Positions 27,928 to 36,014 are shown, numbered from the stretch's first letter. The stretch: DNA of 64,000 bases from Lysobacteraceae bacterium (GCA_023954075.1 JAMLIV010000014.1:1-64000), one strand, 5' to 3'. Program-made: numbers and translations. The notes: a model not told the origin generated them from the letters alone.

Positions 27928-29452
27928 TGATCGAATGGACTCCTCCCGCGCCCCACACGGCTTCGATGAGCCAGACTGGGGTTCTCGCCGCCAGACACGG
28001 GATCACGAGAGGAGTCCGCCATGAACGCTACCACCAAATCCACCCGAACCGCAGCTTCCGCCGTCGGCGCTTGCCATTGATCTTGCCAAGGATGTCTACG
28101 AACTGGCCTTCGCCAGTACCGCCGGGCAGATTGTCGAACGCAAGCGGCTCAAGCGCGGGCCGTTGCCAAGTGCCTGGAGAATCGCACGGCGCTGCGCATC
28201 GTGATGGAGGCTTGCGGCTCGGCCCATGCCTGGGCGCGACGTTTTGCCCGGCTTGGGCATGATGTGACGCTGCTGCCTGCCCAGCACGTGCGCCCCTACG
28301 TTCGGCGCAACAAGACCGATCACGCCGGTGATGCTGCCGGCCTGCTGGAGGCGGCACGCTGCGGCGATATTCGCCCGGTGCCGGTGAAAACGCCGGAGCA
28401 CAACAAGGCACGCAGGGCCTGCATCGCATCCGCGAACACCACAAGGCACAGCGCACGGCGGCGTCAATACCGTGCGCGGCCTGTTGCGCGAGTTCGGCAT
28501 CGCCATTCCCGGCGGGGCCGATGGGTGCGCCCGGCCGCTGGCGGCGCTGGAAGATGGCGACAACGATATCGATGGCGCTGCGCCACGCGCTGGCAGCATG
28601 CTGGATCAGATCACCGACCAGGCCGAAGCGATGGATGCCATCGAAATACAACTGGCTGATTTTGCTCCAGGCGCGACACCCGCTGCCAGCGCCTGATGGC
28701 CGCCAGCGGCGTGGGCCGCAATCACGGCCACGGCGATGAGTGCGGGCATTGGCGACTTTGCGCTTTCCATCGAGGTCGGCACTTCGCCAGTGCGCTGGGT
28801 TTGACCCCGCGTGAGTATTCCAGCGGCGGCGCGCAAGCTCGGACGCATCACCAAGCAGGGCGATGTGTACCTGCACACGCTGTTGATCCACGGCGCGCGC
28901 TCGGCTGGTGGTGGCCGCTACGGCCAAAGCGCGATCAGCCGCTGGATCGCACCCAGCAATGGGCGCTGGCTCTGGCCGAACGAAAAGGCCACAACAAAGC
29001 CGCCGTGGCGTTGGCCAACAAGGTGGCCAGACGGCTGTGAGCCGCTGAACACCGGCACCAGTTTCGACCCCGAACACGTCAGCCGGCGCGAAAGCCTGCG
29101 CGGCCTGATCCCCTTCCCACTTCAACCGCAGCACCGCGTCACGCAATGCCGCAGCACCGTTCCAGACCTTTTGATGTTGCAAGCCTCAACTCATGCAAGC
29201 GTGTCGGTCCCCGAAGCAGCCAAGCCGATAACTATTCTGGTCCGCGTGGCCGATTGAATGTCTGGCCCTGCTTCGCGGATTCCATGATGGCTCGGGGAAT
29301 ACCCACCGCAAAGCCGAATACACGAATGCAACCGCTCCCGCCTTGCCGGGGTTGAAGCAGAAGGCATCGGGTGAAAAGCCGAGAATCAAACCGCCGTGAA
29401 GCTGCCGCTTCACACTGTCCTGCCGTCAGGGGTTGACGGAGGAGTCCATACA
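27928..29452 (+). mobile_element. IS1111-group IS (IS110 family) in attC, copy 1, degenerate
   Basis: A 1525-bp element with the IS1111 end structure: 12-bp subterminal inverted repeats ATGGACTCCTCC and GGAGGAGTCCAT, with 7 bp (TGATCGA) outside the left repeat and 3 bp (ACA) outside the right. It sits in the same place and orientation within attC as the other four copies. Small indels and a few substitutions relative to copies 2 and 3 break its transposase. Confidence 0.88.
28021..29108 (+). pseudogene. IS1111-group transposase, copy 1, frameshifted
   Basis: Aligns end to end with the 364-residue transposase of copies 2 and 3, but numerous 1-3 bp insertions and deletions change frame from about codon 15 onward. 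The DEDD-containing segments and the C-terminal region are recognisable only in separate frames. Confidence 0.85.
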
Positions 29453-29459
29453 CGAATTG

Positions 29460-29783
29460 TTAGGCCTCAAGGCCCAGAACTGAAAGATCCAGCTTGACAC
29501 CCGCAGCCGTGCGGCTTGCCGCGTAGTACGCCCGGTGCAAGACCCGCGTTAGCTCCGGGTCCGCGTCCTCAATCTCGCGCGCCGCAAAGTGACCGAAGGT
29601 CAGCCCGTGCAACTTGCTTCGTTCGGTGGATCGGCCCTCGTAGAACTCGATGAGCCACTCTAGCTGCGCCTGGATTGAGAGCATCATCGGCTTCGGTGCC
29701 GGAAGCGCGCCCGAGCTGAGCCGATCTTTGCAGACCGCCAAAGCCTCGCGAGTGAGCTCAGCTTTTATGTTCTCCTGGCTCAC
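29460..29783 (-). CDS. Integron cassette 10: Tsi6-like immunity protein
   Basis: A 107-residue soluble helical product from a GTG start behind GGGGAG. The sequence resembles the Tsi6 family (immunity protein of the type VI effector Tse6): an early ALAVCKDRL segment, then SIQAQLEWLIEFYEGRSTER, LHGLTFGHFAAREIEDADPE, and a late YYAASRTAAGVKLDLS. This order and spacing match what I recall of Tsi6; no search could be run. The stop TAA lies inside the attC core GTTAGGC. No toxin partner is visible, so it would be an orphan immunity gene. Confidence 0.6.
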   Translation of the reverse strand: MSQENIKAELTREALAVCKDRLSSGALPAPKPMMLSIQAQLEWLIEFYEGRSTERSKLHGLTFGHFAAREIEDADPELTRVLHRAYYAASRTAAGVKLDLSVLGLEA

Positions 29784-29800
29784 GCTGATCTCCCCATGAG

Positions 29801-29870
29801 GCCTAACGCCCGAAATCAGCGGCGACCGCCCGCGTAGCGGGTGGGCGTCCGCTGGATTGAGTTGTTAGGC
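29801..29870 (-). repeat. attC site of cassette 9 (70 bp, divergent type)
   Basis: Outer cores GCCTAAC (29801-29807) and GTTAGGC (29864-29870) enclose an imperfect palindrome with complementary CCGCCCGC/GCGGGTGGGC arms. The internal sequence differs from the 60-bp type, and it carries no IS. Confidence 0.85.
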
Positions 29871-29871
29871 A

Positions 29872-30264
29872 TTACTTCTTTACGATATCCATGTGGCAGA
29901 TATCACTCCACGACCGACCTTGCGAGGTTATGTCCTCGCACAGGTCACCTATGGTGATCGAGATATTTTTCACAACCGTGTCGTTTGGCCAAACCCTTCC
30001 GGAACAGACCATTCCGCTGCTCTGTGATTCACCGTCCAAATTGATAATCTTGACCTCACTGCAAGCCGTCCCTGGCGTCCACCCTGTATTCGTGTAGCTA
30101 CATGTGCCCTGTCCGAGTCCGTTTACTTGACAGCCCGACTGAAACTCCTGCCCCGGCCCAGTCGGCATGACGAACCACACCACAACAAACCCAGTGATGA
30201 GCAACAGCCCCAGTAACAGAATTATTGCTATGACAGCTGCGCCTCTCTGACGCTTCATGTTCAC
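29872..30264 (-). CDS. Integron cassette 9: membrane-anchored Cys-containing protein
   Basis: A 130-residue product with an N-terminal membrane helix (about 10-33, AVIAIILLLGLLLITGFVVV) and an extracytoplasmic domain with six Cys (about residues 45, 55, 68, 87, 108, 122) and many Thr/Ser/Gly. It is probably disulfide-stabilised. Either GTG 30264 or ATG 30258 may be the start, as AAGGAGG lies just upstream. Function unknown; an exported domain of this kind fits surface or immunity roles often seen among cassette genes. Confidence 0.7.
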   Translation of the reverse strand: MNMKRQRGAAVIAIILLLGLLLITGFVVVWFVMPTGPGQEFQSGCQVNGLGQGTCSYTNTGWTPGTACSEVKIINLDGESQSSGMVCSGRVWPNDTVVKNISITIGDLCEDITSQGRSWSDICHMDIVKK

Positions 30265-30282
30265 AGCGGCCTCCTTTGTAAT

Positions 30283-30372
30283 GCCAAACGCCGTGTTAAG
30301 CGGCCTGCGGCCAACAGTGTTCGGTTAATAGAAAGCTTCTCCCCGCAGGTCCGCTTGAACACATAGTTAGAG
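30283..30372 (-). repeat. attC site of cassette 8 (about 90 bp)
   Basis: Bounded by GCCAAAC (30283-30289) and GTTAGAG (30366-30372). Inner arms GTGTTAAGCGG and CCGCTTGAACAC pair across a longer loop that contains GCGGCCTGCGGCC. The left core departs from the RYYYAAC consensus at one position. It carries no IS. Confidence 0.7.
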
Positions 30373-30376
30373 CGCA

Positions 30377-30691
30377 TCAGTGCAGCCTTTCTGACGAAAC
30401 AACAACGCCGGCATCATCAACTGAAAGACGGCATAGCCAGCGCGTGACGAACCAGCAATGAGTGTATCCAACGCGAGAGGTGGCGATATTAGTGCGCTCA
30501 AATATGACGCCCGCCGATGCAAATGATGCGCGGAGATCAGTAAGCTTTTCGCCAACAGATGAACAGGCAAGATAGGCTGACGCAATATCTCGTCTGCTAC
30601 TCGCCTTTACATTGACCGCGAAGCAAAAAAGAACGATAGCAACCACCAAAAGACCCGCAACCTCAGTGAACTTGGAGGAAAACTTCAACAT
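30377..30691 (-). CDS. Integron cassette 8: small membrane protein, possibly frameshifted
   Basis: ATG 30691 opens a 104-residue frame with one membrane helix (about 9-28, VAGLLVVAIVLFCFAVNV) and an extracytoplasmic tail. Near 30470 the other minus-strand frame becomes open and continues to a TAA inside the attC core (stop at 30367), as cassette genes often end. The native protein may therefore be joined by a frameshift or carry an indel. No ribosome-binding site is clear. Function unknown. Confidence 0.4.
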   Translation of the reverse strand: MLKFSSKFTEVAGLLVVAIVLFCFAVNVKASSRRDIASAYLACSSVGEKLTDLRASFASAGVIFERTNIATSRVGYTHCWFVTRWLCRLSVDDAGVVVSSERLH

Positions 30692-30834
30692 GCGCTCTAA
30701 CACCTGAATTAAGCCGAGCCGCGAAGCGGCTTCGGCTTGAATGATCGAATGGACTCCTCCCGCGCCCCACACGGCTTCGATGAGCCAGACTGGGGTTCTC
30801 GCCGCCAGACACGGGATCACGAGAGGAGTCCGCC

Positions 30835-31929
30835 ATGAACGCTACCACCAAATCCACCCGAACCGCAGCTTCCGCCGTCATGCTTGCCATTGATCTTGCC
30901 AAGGATGTCTACGAACTGGCCTTCGCCGATGCCGCCGGGCAGATTGTCGAACGCAAGCGGCTCAAGCGCGGGCCGTTTGCCAAGTGCCTGGAGAATCGCA
31001 CGGCGCTGCGCATCGTGATGGAGGCTTGCGGCTCGGCCCATGCCTGGGCGCGACGTTTTGCCCGGCTTGGGCATGATGTGACGCTGCTGCCTGCCCAGCA
31101 CGTGCGCCCCTACGTTCGGCGCAACAAGACCGATCGCGCCGATGCTGCCGGCCTGCTGGAGGCGGCACGCTGCGGCGATATTCGCCCGGTGCCGGTGAAA
31201 ACGCCGGAGCAACAAGGCACGCAGGGCCTGCATCGCATCCGCGAACACCACAAGGCGCAGCGCACGGCGGCGATCAATACCGTGCGCGGCCTGTTGCGCG
31301 AGTTCGGCATCGCCATTCCCGGCGGGGCCGATAAGGTGCGCCCGGCCACGCTGGCGGCGCTGGAAGATGGCGACAACGATATCCCGATGGCGCTGCGCCA
31401 CGCGCTGGCGGCATTGCTGGATCAGATCACCGACCAGGCCGAAGCGATGGATGCCATCGAAATACAACTGGCTGATTTTGCCAGGCGCGACACCCGCTGC
31501 CAGCGCCTGATGGCCGCCAGCGGCGTGGGCCTGATCACGGCCACGGCGATGAGTGCGGGCATTGGCGACTTTGCACGCTTTCCATCGGGTCGGCACTTCG
31601 CCAGTGCGCTGGGTTTGACCCCGCGTGAGTATTCCAGCGGCGGCACGCGCAAGCTCGGACGCATCACCAAGCAGGGCGATGTGTACCTGCGCACGCTGTT
31701 GATCCACGGCGCGCGCTCGGCGCTGGTGGTGGCCGCTACGGCCAAAAAGCGCGATCAGCCGCTGGATCGCACCCAGCAATGGGCGCTGGCTCTGGCCGAA
31801 CGAAAAGGCCACAACAAAGCCGCCGTGGCGTTGGCCAACAAGGTGGCCAGACGGCTGTGGGCCGCTGAACACCACGGCACCAGTTTCGACCCCGAACACG
31901 TCAGCCGGCGCGAAGCCTGCGCGGCCTGA
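30835..31929 (+). CDS. IS1111-group (IS110 family) DEDD transposase, copy 2
   Basis: A 364-residue site-specific transposase. The N-terminal RuvC-like DEDD domain shows Asp20 (LAIDLAKD), Glu63 (VMEACGSAHAW), Asp100 and Asp103 (NKTDRADA). A coiled segment follows, then the C-terminal Transposase_20 domain with AASGVGLITATAMSAGIGDF, ALGLTPREYSSGG and KLGRITKQGDVYLRTLLIHG, which should hold the catalytic serine. In this family the protein works with an RNA from the element's own non-coding end to choose donor and target. It is antisense to the cassette genes and appears intact. Confidence 0.95.
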   Translation: MNATTKSTRTAASAVMLAIDLAKDVYELAFADAAGQIVERKRLKRGPFAKCLENRTALRIVMEACGSAHAWARRFARLGHDVTLLPAQHVRPYVRRNKTDRADAAGLLEAARCGDIRPVPVKTPEQQGTQGLHRIREHHKAQRTAAINTVRGLLREFGIAIPGGADKVRPATLAALEDGDNDIPMALRHALAALLDQITDQAEAMDAIEIQLADFARRDTRCQRLMAASGVGLITATAMSAGIGDFARFPSGRHFASALGLTPREYSSGGTRKLGRITKQGDVYLRTLLIHGARSALVVAATAKKRDQPLDRTQQWALALAERKGHNKAAVALANKVARRLWAAEHHGTSFDPEHVSRREACAA

Positions 31930-32274
31930 TCCCCTTCCACTTCAACCGCAGCACCGCGTCACGCAGTACCGCAGCACCGTTCCAGACCTTTTGATGTTGC
32001 AAGCCTCAACTCATGCAAGCGTGTCGGTCCCCGAAGCAGCCAAGCCGATAACTATTCTGGTCCGCGTGGCCGATTGAATGTCTGGCCCTGCTTCGCGGAT
32101 TCCATGATGGCTCGGGGAATACCCACCGCAAAGCCGAATACACGAATGCAACCGCTCCCGCCTTGCCGGGGTTGAAGCAGAGGCATCAGCAGGTGAAAAG
32201 CCGAGAATCAAACCGCCGTGAAGCTGCCGCTTCACACTGTCCTGCCGTCAGGGGTTGACGGAGGAGTCCATACA
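31930..32274 (+). ncRNA. Candidate bridge/seekRNA region of IS1111 copy 2
   Basis: Non-coding DNA of about 345 bp between the transposase stop and the right end. In IS1111-group elements the guide RNA is encoded at this position. The region contains CCAAGCCGA at 32040-32048, identical to 9 nt of the minus strand of the left attC flank (TCCAAGCCGAC). CACGAAT at 32141-32147 resembles the start of the right flank CGAATTG. Several short inverted repeats could form stem-loops. The RNA limits and guide loops are not determined. An antisense open frame at 32011-32235 is treated as chance. Confidence 0.5.
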
Positions 32275-32640
32275 TGAATTGTTAGACCTCCGCCAGTTGG
32301 CTACGAGTGAGGCAAACAATGCTCCAAGTACCCACGAGGCCATGGCATTGCCGCCAGTTGATAGCAAGCCGCTGATACCCAATGCCACAATCACGGTGAC
32401 GAGGAAGGCTGCAAATGATGGAAAGCTCTGGGCACGAAAGATGCGAAGTGCAGCGCATTGGATGGCGAAAGCAATTAACAAAGCACCAAGCCCAAATACA
32501 ACGATAGAGTCCCACAGCGCCAGCGAGAAGCCCTTGGGCATAGTGAGTGCGCTGGTGTACCCAAGTGTGTAGATGGAGACGAAGTAAGTTGCAATGCCCG
32601 AGATGGCGCCAACAATGACGCTCTTGAACGAAAGCTGCAT
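32248..32640 (-). CDS. Integron cassette 7: four-helix membrane protein
   Basis: A 130-residue hydrophobic product from ATG 32640 behind GGAGGAG, with about four membrane helices (around 8-28, 42-62, 72-92 and 95-115). The native frame would have continued from the attC core into the attC arm, giving the tail NNSSKPTPLRGAA. Because IS copy 2 interrupts this attC, the tail now reads NNSCMDSSVNP and stops inside the IS end. Function unknown. Confidence 0.7.
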   Translation of the reverse strand: MQLSFKSVIVGAISGIATYFVSIYTLGYTSALTMPKGFSLALWDSIVVFGLGALLIAFAIQCAALRIFRAQSFPSFAAFLVTVIVALGISGLLSTGGNAMASWVLGALFASLVANWRRSNNSCMDSSVNP

Positions 32641-32655
32641 GTTGCTCCTCCTGAG

Positions 32656-32715
32656 GTCTAACACCTGAGTTAAGCCGCGCCGCGAAGCGGCGTCGGCTTG
32701 GACGAATTGTTAGCC
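32656..32715 (-). repeat. attC site of cassette 6 (60 bp, uninterrupted)
   Basis: GTCTAAC (32656-32662) and GTTAGCC (32709-32715) enclose the majority-type palindrome with the loop CGCGAAGCGG. It reads GGCTTGGACGAATTG at the point where other copies carry the IS, so it is an empty target site for comparison. Confidence 0.9.
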
Positions 32716-33516
32716 ATTGCCCCGTTTCCTCCAAGACTCGAGCACGAAGAGCGCCAGAGTGTGAGCCGCGTGAATAGCCAACCGGGCGTGACGCGGCTCC
32801 AAGCGGTACGGTGCCTTGCCCGCTCCGTGTGCCGAACTCGCATGCGTACGCAGCGATCCGATGCCATGTACGACGGAAATGAGCCCAGTAAGAATCTGCT
32901 GAAGATCCTGATCTTCGATCTTGCTCGGATCAATCCCAAGGTGCTTGCGCACAACACTCCACACTGACTGTAGGTCCTGCTTGGAGGGCATGGGCAAACC
33001 CTCATCCGAGATCACGATCTTGCACACGGATTCAAGAATGTTGCTTGCAGCAGACACGGCCTCCCGGGGGGAGGTCGCGACGTTTTGGACCGCGCGCTGA
33101 AACTCTTGATCTATCGAATCTAGGTCACCCTCGCGAATGAACTCCGACAAGGTCCTGGTCGGTGTGCCCATGGCCCCGACGACTCGGCCACCTTTGACAT
33201 ATTGAAGATTGGCGTCTGCCAGTGCGCGGACCAACTTGTCACGTTGGGCAATCTTCTCCTTGTCCCAGCGGTCGTTCGCGTCTAGTACCTGCTCCATGTA
33301 GCCTTCGAGGATGCGACCTAGCACCTGCAGCGGGTTGGGAGACTCGCTATTGGCACGGCGAAGCCAAGCCAGAGCTTTAGCGTGCTTGCTTCCCTCTGGC
33401 GGATCGCCAGGCGCGCCGGCATACGTAAAGAGGCTGTCTAAGGTGGCGTGTGTCTCGCGCTCGGAGCTGAGCTCAGCGGTAAGTGCGAGGACTGCTGCGG
33501 GAATCAACTGATGCAT
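32710..33516 (-). CDS. Integron cassette 6: Abi_C abortive-infection family protein
   Basis: A 268-residue soluble product. The C-terminal third matches the Abi_C (abortive infection C-terminus) pattern: an EAVSAASNILESVCKIVISD helix (about 152-171), KHLGIDPS, ILTGLISVVHGIGSLRTHAS, the conserved SSAHGAGK (227-234) and the closing ARLAIHAAHTLALFVLESW. The N-terminal half is helical with no recognised domain. ATG 33516 is preceded by only a weak ribosome site. The stop TAA lies inside the attC core. Family members are linked to phage abortive infection, so this is a likely defence cassette. Confidence 0.75.
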   Translation of the reverse strand: MHQLIPAAVLALTAELSSERETHATLDSLFTYAGAPGDPPEGSKHAKALAWLRRANSESPNPLQVLGRILEGYMEQVLDANDRWDKEKIAQRDKLVRALADANLQYVKGGRVVGAMGTPTRTLSEFIREGDLDSIDQEFQRAVQNVATSPREAVSAASNILESVCKIVISDEGLPMPSKQDLQSVWSVVRKHLGIDPSKIEDQDLQQILTGLISVVHGIGSLRTHASSAHGAGKAPYRLEPRHARLAIHAAHTLALFVLESWRKRGNG

Positions 33517-33664
33517 AGTGCGATGGCTAACGCCTGAATTAAGCCGAGCCGCGAAGCGGCTTCGGCTTGAATGATCGAATGGACTCCTCCCGCGCCCCAC
33601 ACGGCTTCGATGAGCCAGACTGGGGTTCTCGCCGCCAGACACGGGATCACGAGAGGAGTCCGCC

Positions 33665-34759
33665 ATGAACGCTACCACCAAATCCACCCGAACCGCAGCT
33701 TCCGCCGTCATGCTTGCCATTGATCTTGCCAAGGATGTCTACGAACTGGCCTTCGCCGATGCCGCCGGGCAGATTGTCGAACGCAAGCGGCTCAAGCGCG
33801 GGCCGTTTGCCAAGTGCCTGGAGAATCGCACGGCGCTGCGCATCGTGATGGAGGCTTGCGGCTCGGCCCATGCCTGGGCGCGACGTTTTGCCCGGCTTGG
33901 GCATGATGTGACGCTGCTGCCTGCCCAGCACGTGCGCCCCTACGTTCGGCGCAACAAGACCGATCGCGCCGATGCTGCCGGCCTGCTGGAGGCGGCACGC
34001 TGCGGCGATATTCGCCCGGTGCCGGTGAAAACGCCGGAGCAACAAGGCACGCAGGGCCTGCATCGCATCCGCGAACACCACAAGGCGCAGCGCACGGCGG
34101 CGATCAATACCGTGCGCGGCCTGTTGCGCGAGTTCGGCATCGCCATTCCCGGCGGGGCCGATAAGGTGCGCCCGGCCACGCTGGCGGCGCTGGAAGATGG
34201 CGACAACGATATCCCGATGGCGCTGCGCCACGCGCTGGCGGCATTGCTGGATCAGATCACCGACCAGGCCGAAGCGATGGATGCCATCGAAATACAACTG
34301 GCTGATTTTGCCAGGCGCGACACCCGCTGCCAGCGCCTGATGGCCGCCAGCGGCGTGGGCCTGATCACGGCCACGGCGATGAGTGCGGGCATTGGCGACT
34401 TTGCACGCTTTCCATCGGGTCGGCACTTCGCCAGTGCGCTGGGTTTGACCCCGCGTGAGTATTCCAGCGGCGGCACGCGCAAGCTCGGACGCATCACCAA
34501 GCAGGGCGATGTGTACCTGCGCACGCTGTTGATCCACGGCGCGCGCTCGGCGCTGGTGGTGGCCGCTACGGCCAAAAAGCGCGATCAGCCGCTGGATCGC
34601 ACCCAGCAATGGGCGCTGGCTCTGGCCGAACGAAAAGGCCACAACAAAGCCGCCGTGGCGTTGGCCAACAAGGTGGCCAGACGGCTGTGGGCCGCTGAAC
34701 ACCACGGCACCAGTTTCGACCCCGAACACGTCAGCCGGCGCGAAGCCTGCGCGGCCTGA
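33665..34759 (+). CDS. IS1111-group (IS110 family) DEDD transposase, copy 3
   Basis: A 364-residue transposase with the same residues as copy 2, including Asp20, Glu63, Asp100 and Asp103 of the DEDD site and the C-terminal Transposase_20 domain. Together with copy 2 it is one of two apparently functional transposase genes in the array. Confidence 0.95.
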   Translation: MNATTKSTRTAASAVMLAIDLAKDVYELAFADAAGQIVERKRLKRGPFAKCLENRTALRIVMEACGSAHAWARRFARLGHDVTLLPAQHVRPYVRRNKTDRADAAGLLEAARCGDIRPVPVKTPEQQGTQGLHRIREHHKAQRTAAINTVRGLLREFGIAIPGGADKVRPATLAALEDGDNDIPMALRHALAALLDQITDQAEAMDAIEIQLADFARRDTRCQRLMAASGVGLITATAMSAGIGDFARFPSGRHFASALGLTPREYSSGGTRKLGRITKQGDVYLRTLLIHGARSALVVAATAKKRDQPLDRTQQWALALAERKGHNKAAVALANKVARRLWAAEHHGTSFDPEHVSRREACAA

Positions 34760-35104
34760 TCCCCTTCCACTTCAACCGCAGCACCGCGTCACGCAGTACC
34801 GCAGCACCGTTCCAGACCTTTTGATGTTGCAAGCCTCAACTCATGCAAGCGTGTCGGTCCCCGAAGCAGCCAAGCCGATAACTATTCTGGTCCGCGTGGC
34901 CGATTGAATGTCTGGCCCTGCTTCGCGGATTCCATGATGGCTCGGGGAATACCCACCGCAAAGCCGAATACACGAATGCAACCGCTCCCGCCTTGCCGGG
35001 GTTGAAGCAGAGGCATCAGCAGGTGAAAAGCCGAGAATCAAACCGCCGTGAAGCTGCCGCTTCACACTGTCCTGCCGTCAGGGGTTGACGGAGGAGTCCA
35101 TACA
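34760..35104 (+). ncRNA. Candidate bridge/seekRNA region of IS1111 copy 3
   Basis: The same 345-bp non-coding right end as in copy 2, with CCAAGCCGA at 34870-34878 matching the minus strand of the attC left flank. Equivalent regions of copies 1, 4 and 5 (29109-29452, 38047-38384 and 40190-40533) retain this motif but carry small indels elsewhere. Confidence 0.5.
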
Positions 35105-35118
35105 TGAATTGTTAGCCA

Positions 35119-36000
35119 TCAGGCCCAGAAACGCCACCAAGAGCGCTTTTTAGACTGAGGTTGAGGGCGTGCGACAGCTAACAACGCGGTGGAGTTGGCT
35201 GCTGAAACAATTGAGTCATTAAGGAGCTTGTAGAGGGCCTCAGAGAGATCCTCGTATGTCCTTTGGTCGTCACCGTCAAACCCGAGGTCGTTCCAGGAAC
35301 CCATGCCGCCAAATACCCATGATGATTGGGCTGCCGAGAGCAATTGAGCGGCGGTAAGAGGCATGTCGGCTGTCAGTAAGTCATTGTGATAGAGGCCGGT
35401 GCCTGGCGATGAAGACGCAAGATTGGATAGGCCGGACTCAAAAGCTTTTGCAAAGCCCTCAAGTTTTTGATGGTGGGCGAAGGCGGATATCTCAGTTAGA
35501 TTCCTGGTTAGACGCTGCCGCAAGCTCTGCAGGTCGCTCGATGCGGGAGGCGATGGAGGTTGATTGGCGGCGATGCGGCCATATGTGACCCGCCAAATTT
35601 TCCTATCAGCGCGACCTTGGTCGCCTACCTCCCAGCGGCCTTCCCAGTAGTCAGAGCCATTGGAGCCTGTTGTCTCCAACAGCCAGCGTCCGCCACCGCC
35701 AACAAACCCAACGAGCATTCGATCTGTTGCTCCATCCAAGTTCTGCCCGCTAGGCATGTGAATCATCCGAATTGCATGGACCTCGCTCCTGCGAAGTTCT
35801 TCTAGCCATGACACAGGATCTTGAGCAAAAGGCGTCTCGTTCCAACTCTCACCGGAGCGAGTGAGCCCAACGAATTTGACGAGCTCGCAAAACGTGAGCG
35901 TACTGTGGTCGCTGGGGAATGCGACTGCCTGCTCTTCGCTGCGAAGATAGGCGTTTCCGTGAACGACAAGCGCCACGATCTGCGCAATGGTGCCTTGCAT
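35119..36000 (-). CDS. Integron cassette 5: 293-aa protein of unknown function
   Basis: Soluble product of 293 residues from ATG 36000 behind AGGGG. The N-terminal half has several Trp and Gly (SWLEELRRSEVHAIRMIHMP, FVGGGGRWLLETTGSNGSDY), suggesting a beta-rich domain. The C-terminal half is helical, and a basic tail ends KKRSWWRFWA. No domain was recognised. It is the largest unknown cassette gene in the array, with lower GC than core genes. Confidence 0.75.
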   Translation of the reverse strand: MQGTIAQIVALVVHGNAYLRSEEQAVAFPSDHSTLTFCELVKFVGLTRSGESWNETPFAQDPVSWLEELRRSEVHAIRMIHMPSGQNLDGATDRMLVGFVGGGGRWLLETTGSNGSDYWEGRWEVGDQGRADRKIWRVTYGRIAANQPPSPPASSDLQSLRQRLTRNLTEISAFAHHQKLEGFAKAFESGLSNLASSSPGTGLYHNDLLTADMPLTAAQLLSAAQSSWVFGGMGSWNDLGFDGDDQRTYEDLSEALYKLLNDSIVSAANSTALLAVARPQPQSKKRSWWRFWA

Positions 36001-36014
36001 ACTTTCCCCTTGAT

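Larger units (their letters stand above)
27881..29465 (-). repeat. attC site of cassette 10, interrupted by IS1111 copy 1
   Basis: The outer arms GCCTAAC (27881-27887) and GTTAGGC (29459-29465) bound a 60-bp attC. It is split after GGCTTGGA (27927) and resumes at CGAATTG (29453). The central part holds the GCCGCGCCGCGAAGCGGCGTCGGC palindrome typical of this attC type. The IS lies between the two pieces, 13 bp from the right end. Confidence 0.85.
30742..32274 (+). mobile_element. IS1111-group IS in attC, copy 2, intact
   Basis: A 1533-bp element with subterminal inverted repeats ATGGACTCCTCC and GGAGGAGTCCAT, a 7-bp left extension TGATCGA and a 3-bp right extension ACA. It contains one transposase gene, with about 93 bp to its left and 345 bp to its right. 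No target duplication is seen, as expected for the group. It has the same length and gene content as copy 3. Confidence 0.93.
30695..32287 (-). repeat. attC site of cassette 7, interrupted by IS1111 copy 2
   Basis: Left piece 30695-30741 starts with CTCTAAC and ends GGCTTGAA; right piece 32275-32287 is TGAATTGTTAGAC. Joined, they form a 60-bp attC of the majority type, with the variant GAATTAAGCCGAGCC shared with the attC at 33525. The IS occupies the same position as in the other interrupted sites. Confidence 0.85.
33572..35104 (+). mobile_element. IS1111-group IS in attC, copy 3, intact
   Basis: A 1533-bp element with the same ends, gene placement and encoded protein as copy 2; no difference was noticed between the two by eye. 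The shared sequence suggests a recent second transposition or gene conversion within the array. Confidence 0.93.
33525..35117 (-). repeat. attC site of cassette 5, interrupted by IS1111 copy 3
   Basis: Left piece 33525-33571 begins GGCTAAC and ends GGCTTGAA; right piece 35105-35117 is TGAATTGTTAGCC. Together they form a 60-bp majority-type attC. Confidence 0.85.

Noticed and set aside
30817..31899. A 360-codon antisense frame inside IS1111 copies 2 and 3
   Set aside because: Mirror of the transposase codon pattern; the plus-strand protein carries the DEDD and C-terminal motifs.
32011..32235. A 74-codon antisense frame in the IS right end (and at 34841-35065)
   Set aside because: Lies in the region expected to encode a guide RNA, has no recognisable domain or ribosome site, and does not resemble any IS accessory protein.
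33516..33732. Frame reading from inside IS copy 3 through attC into the Abi_C gene
   Set aside because: A chance fusion across the IS junction; the native ATG at 33516 gives the normal cassette arrangement.
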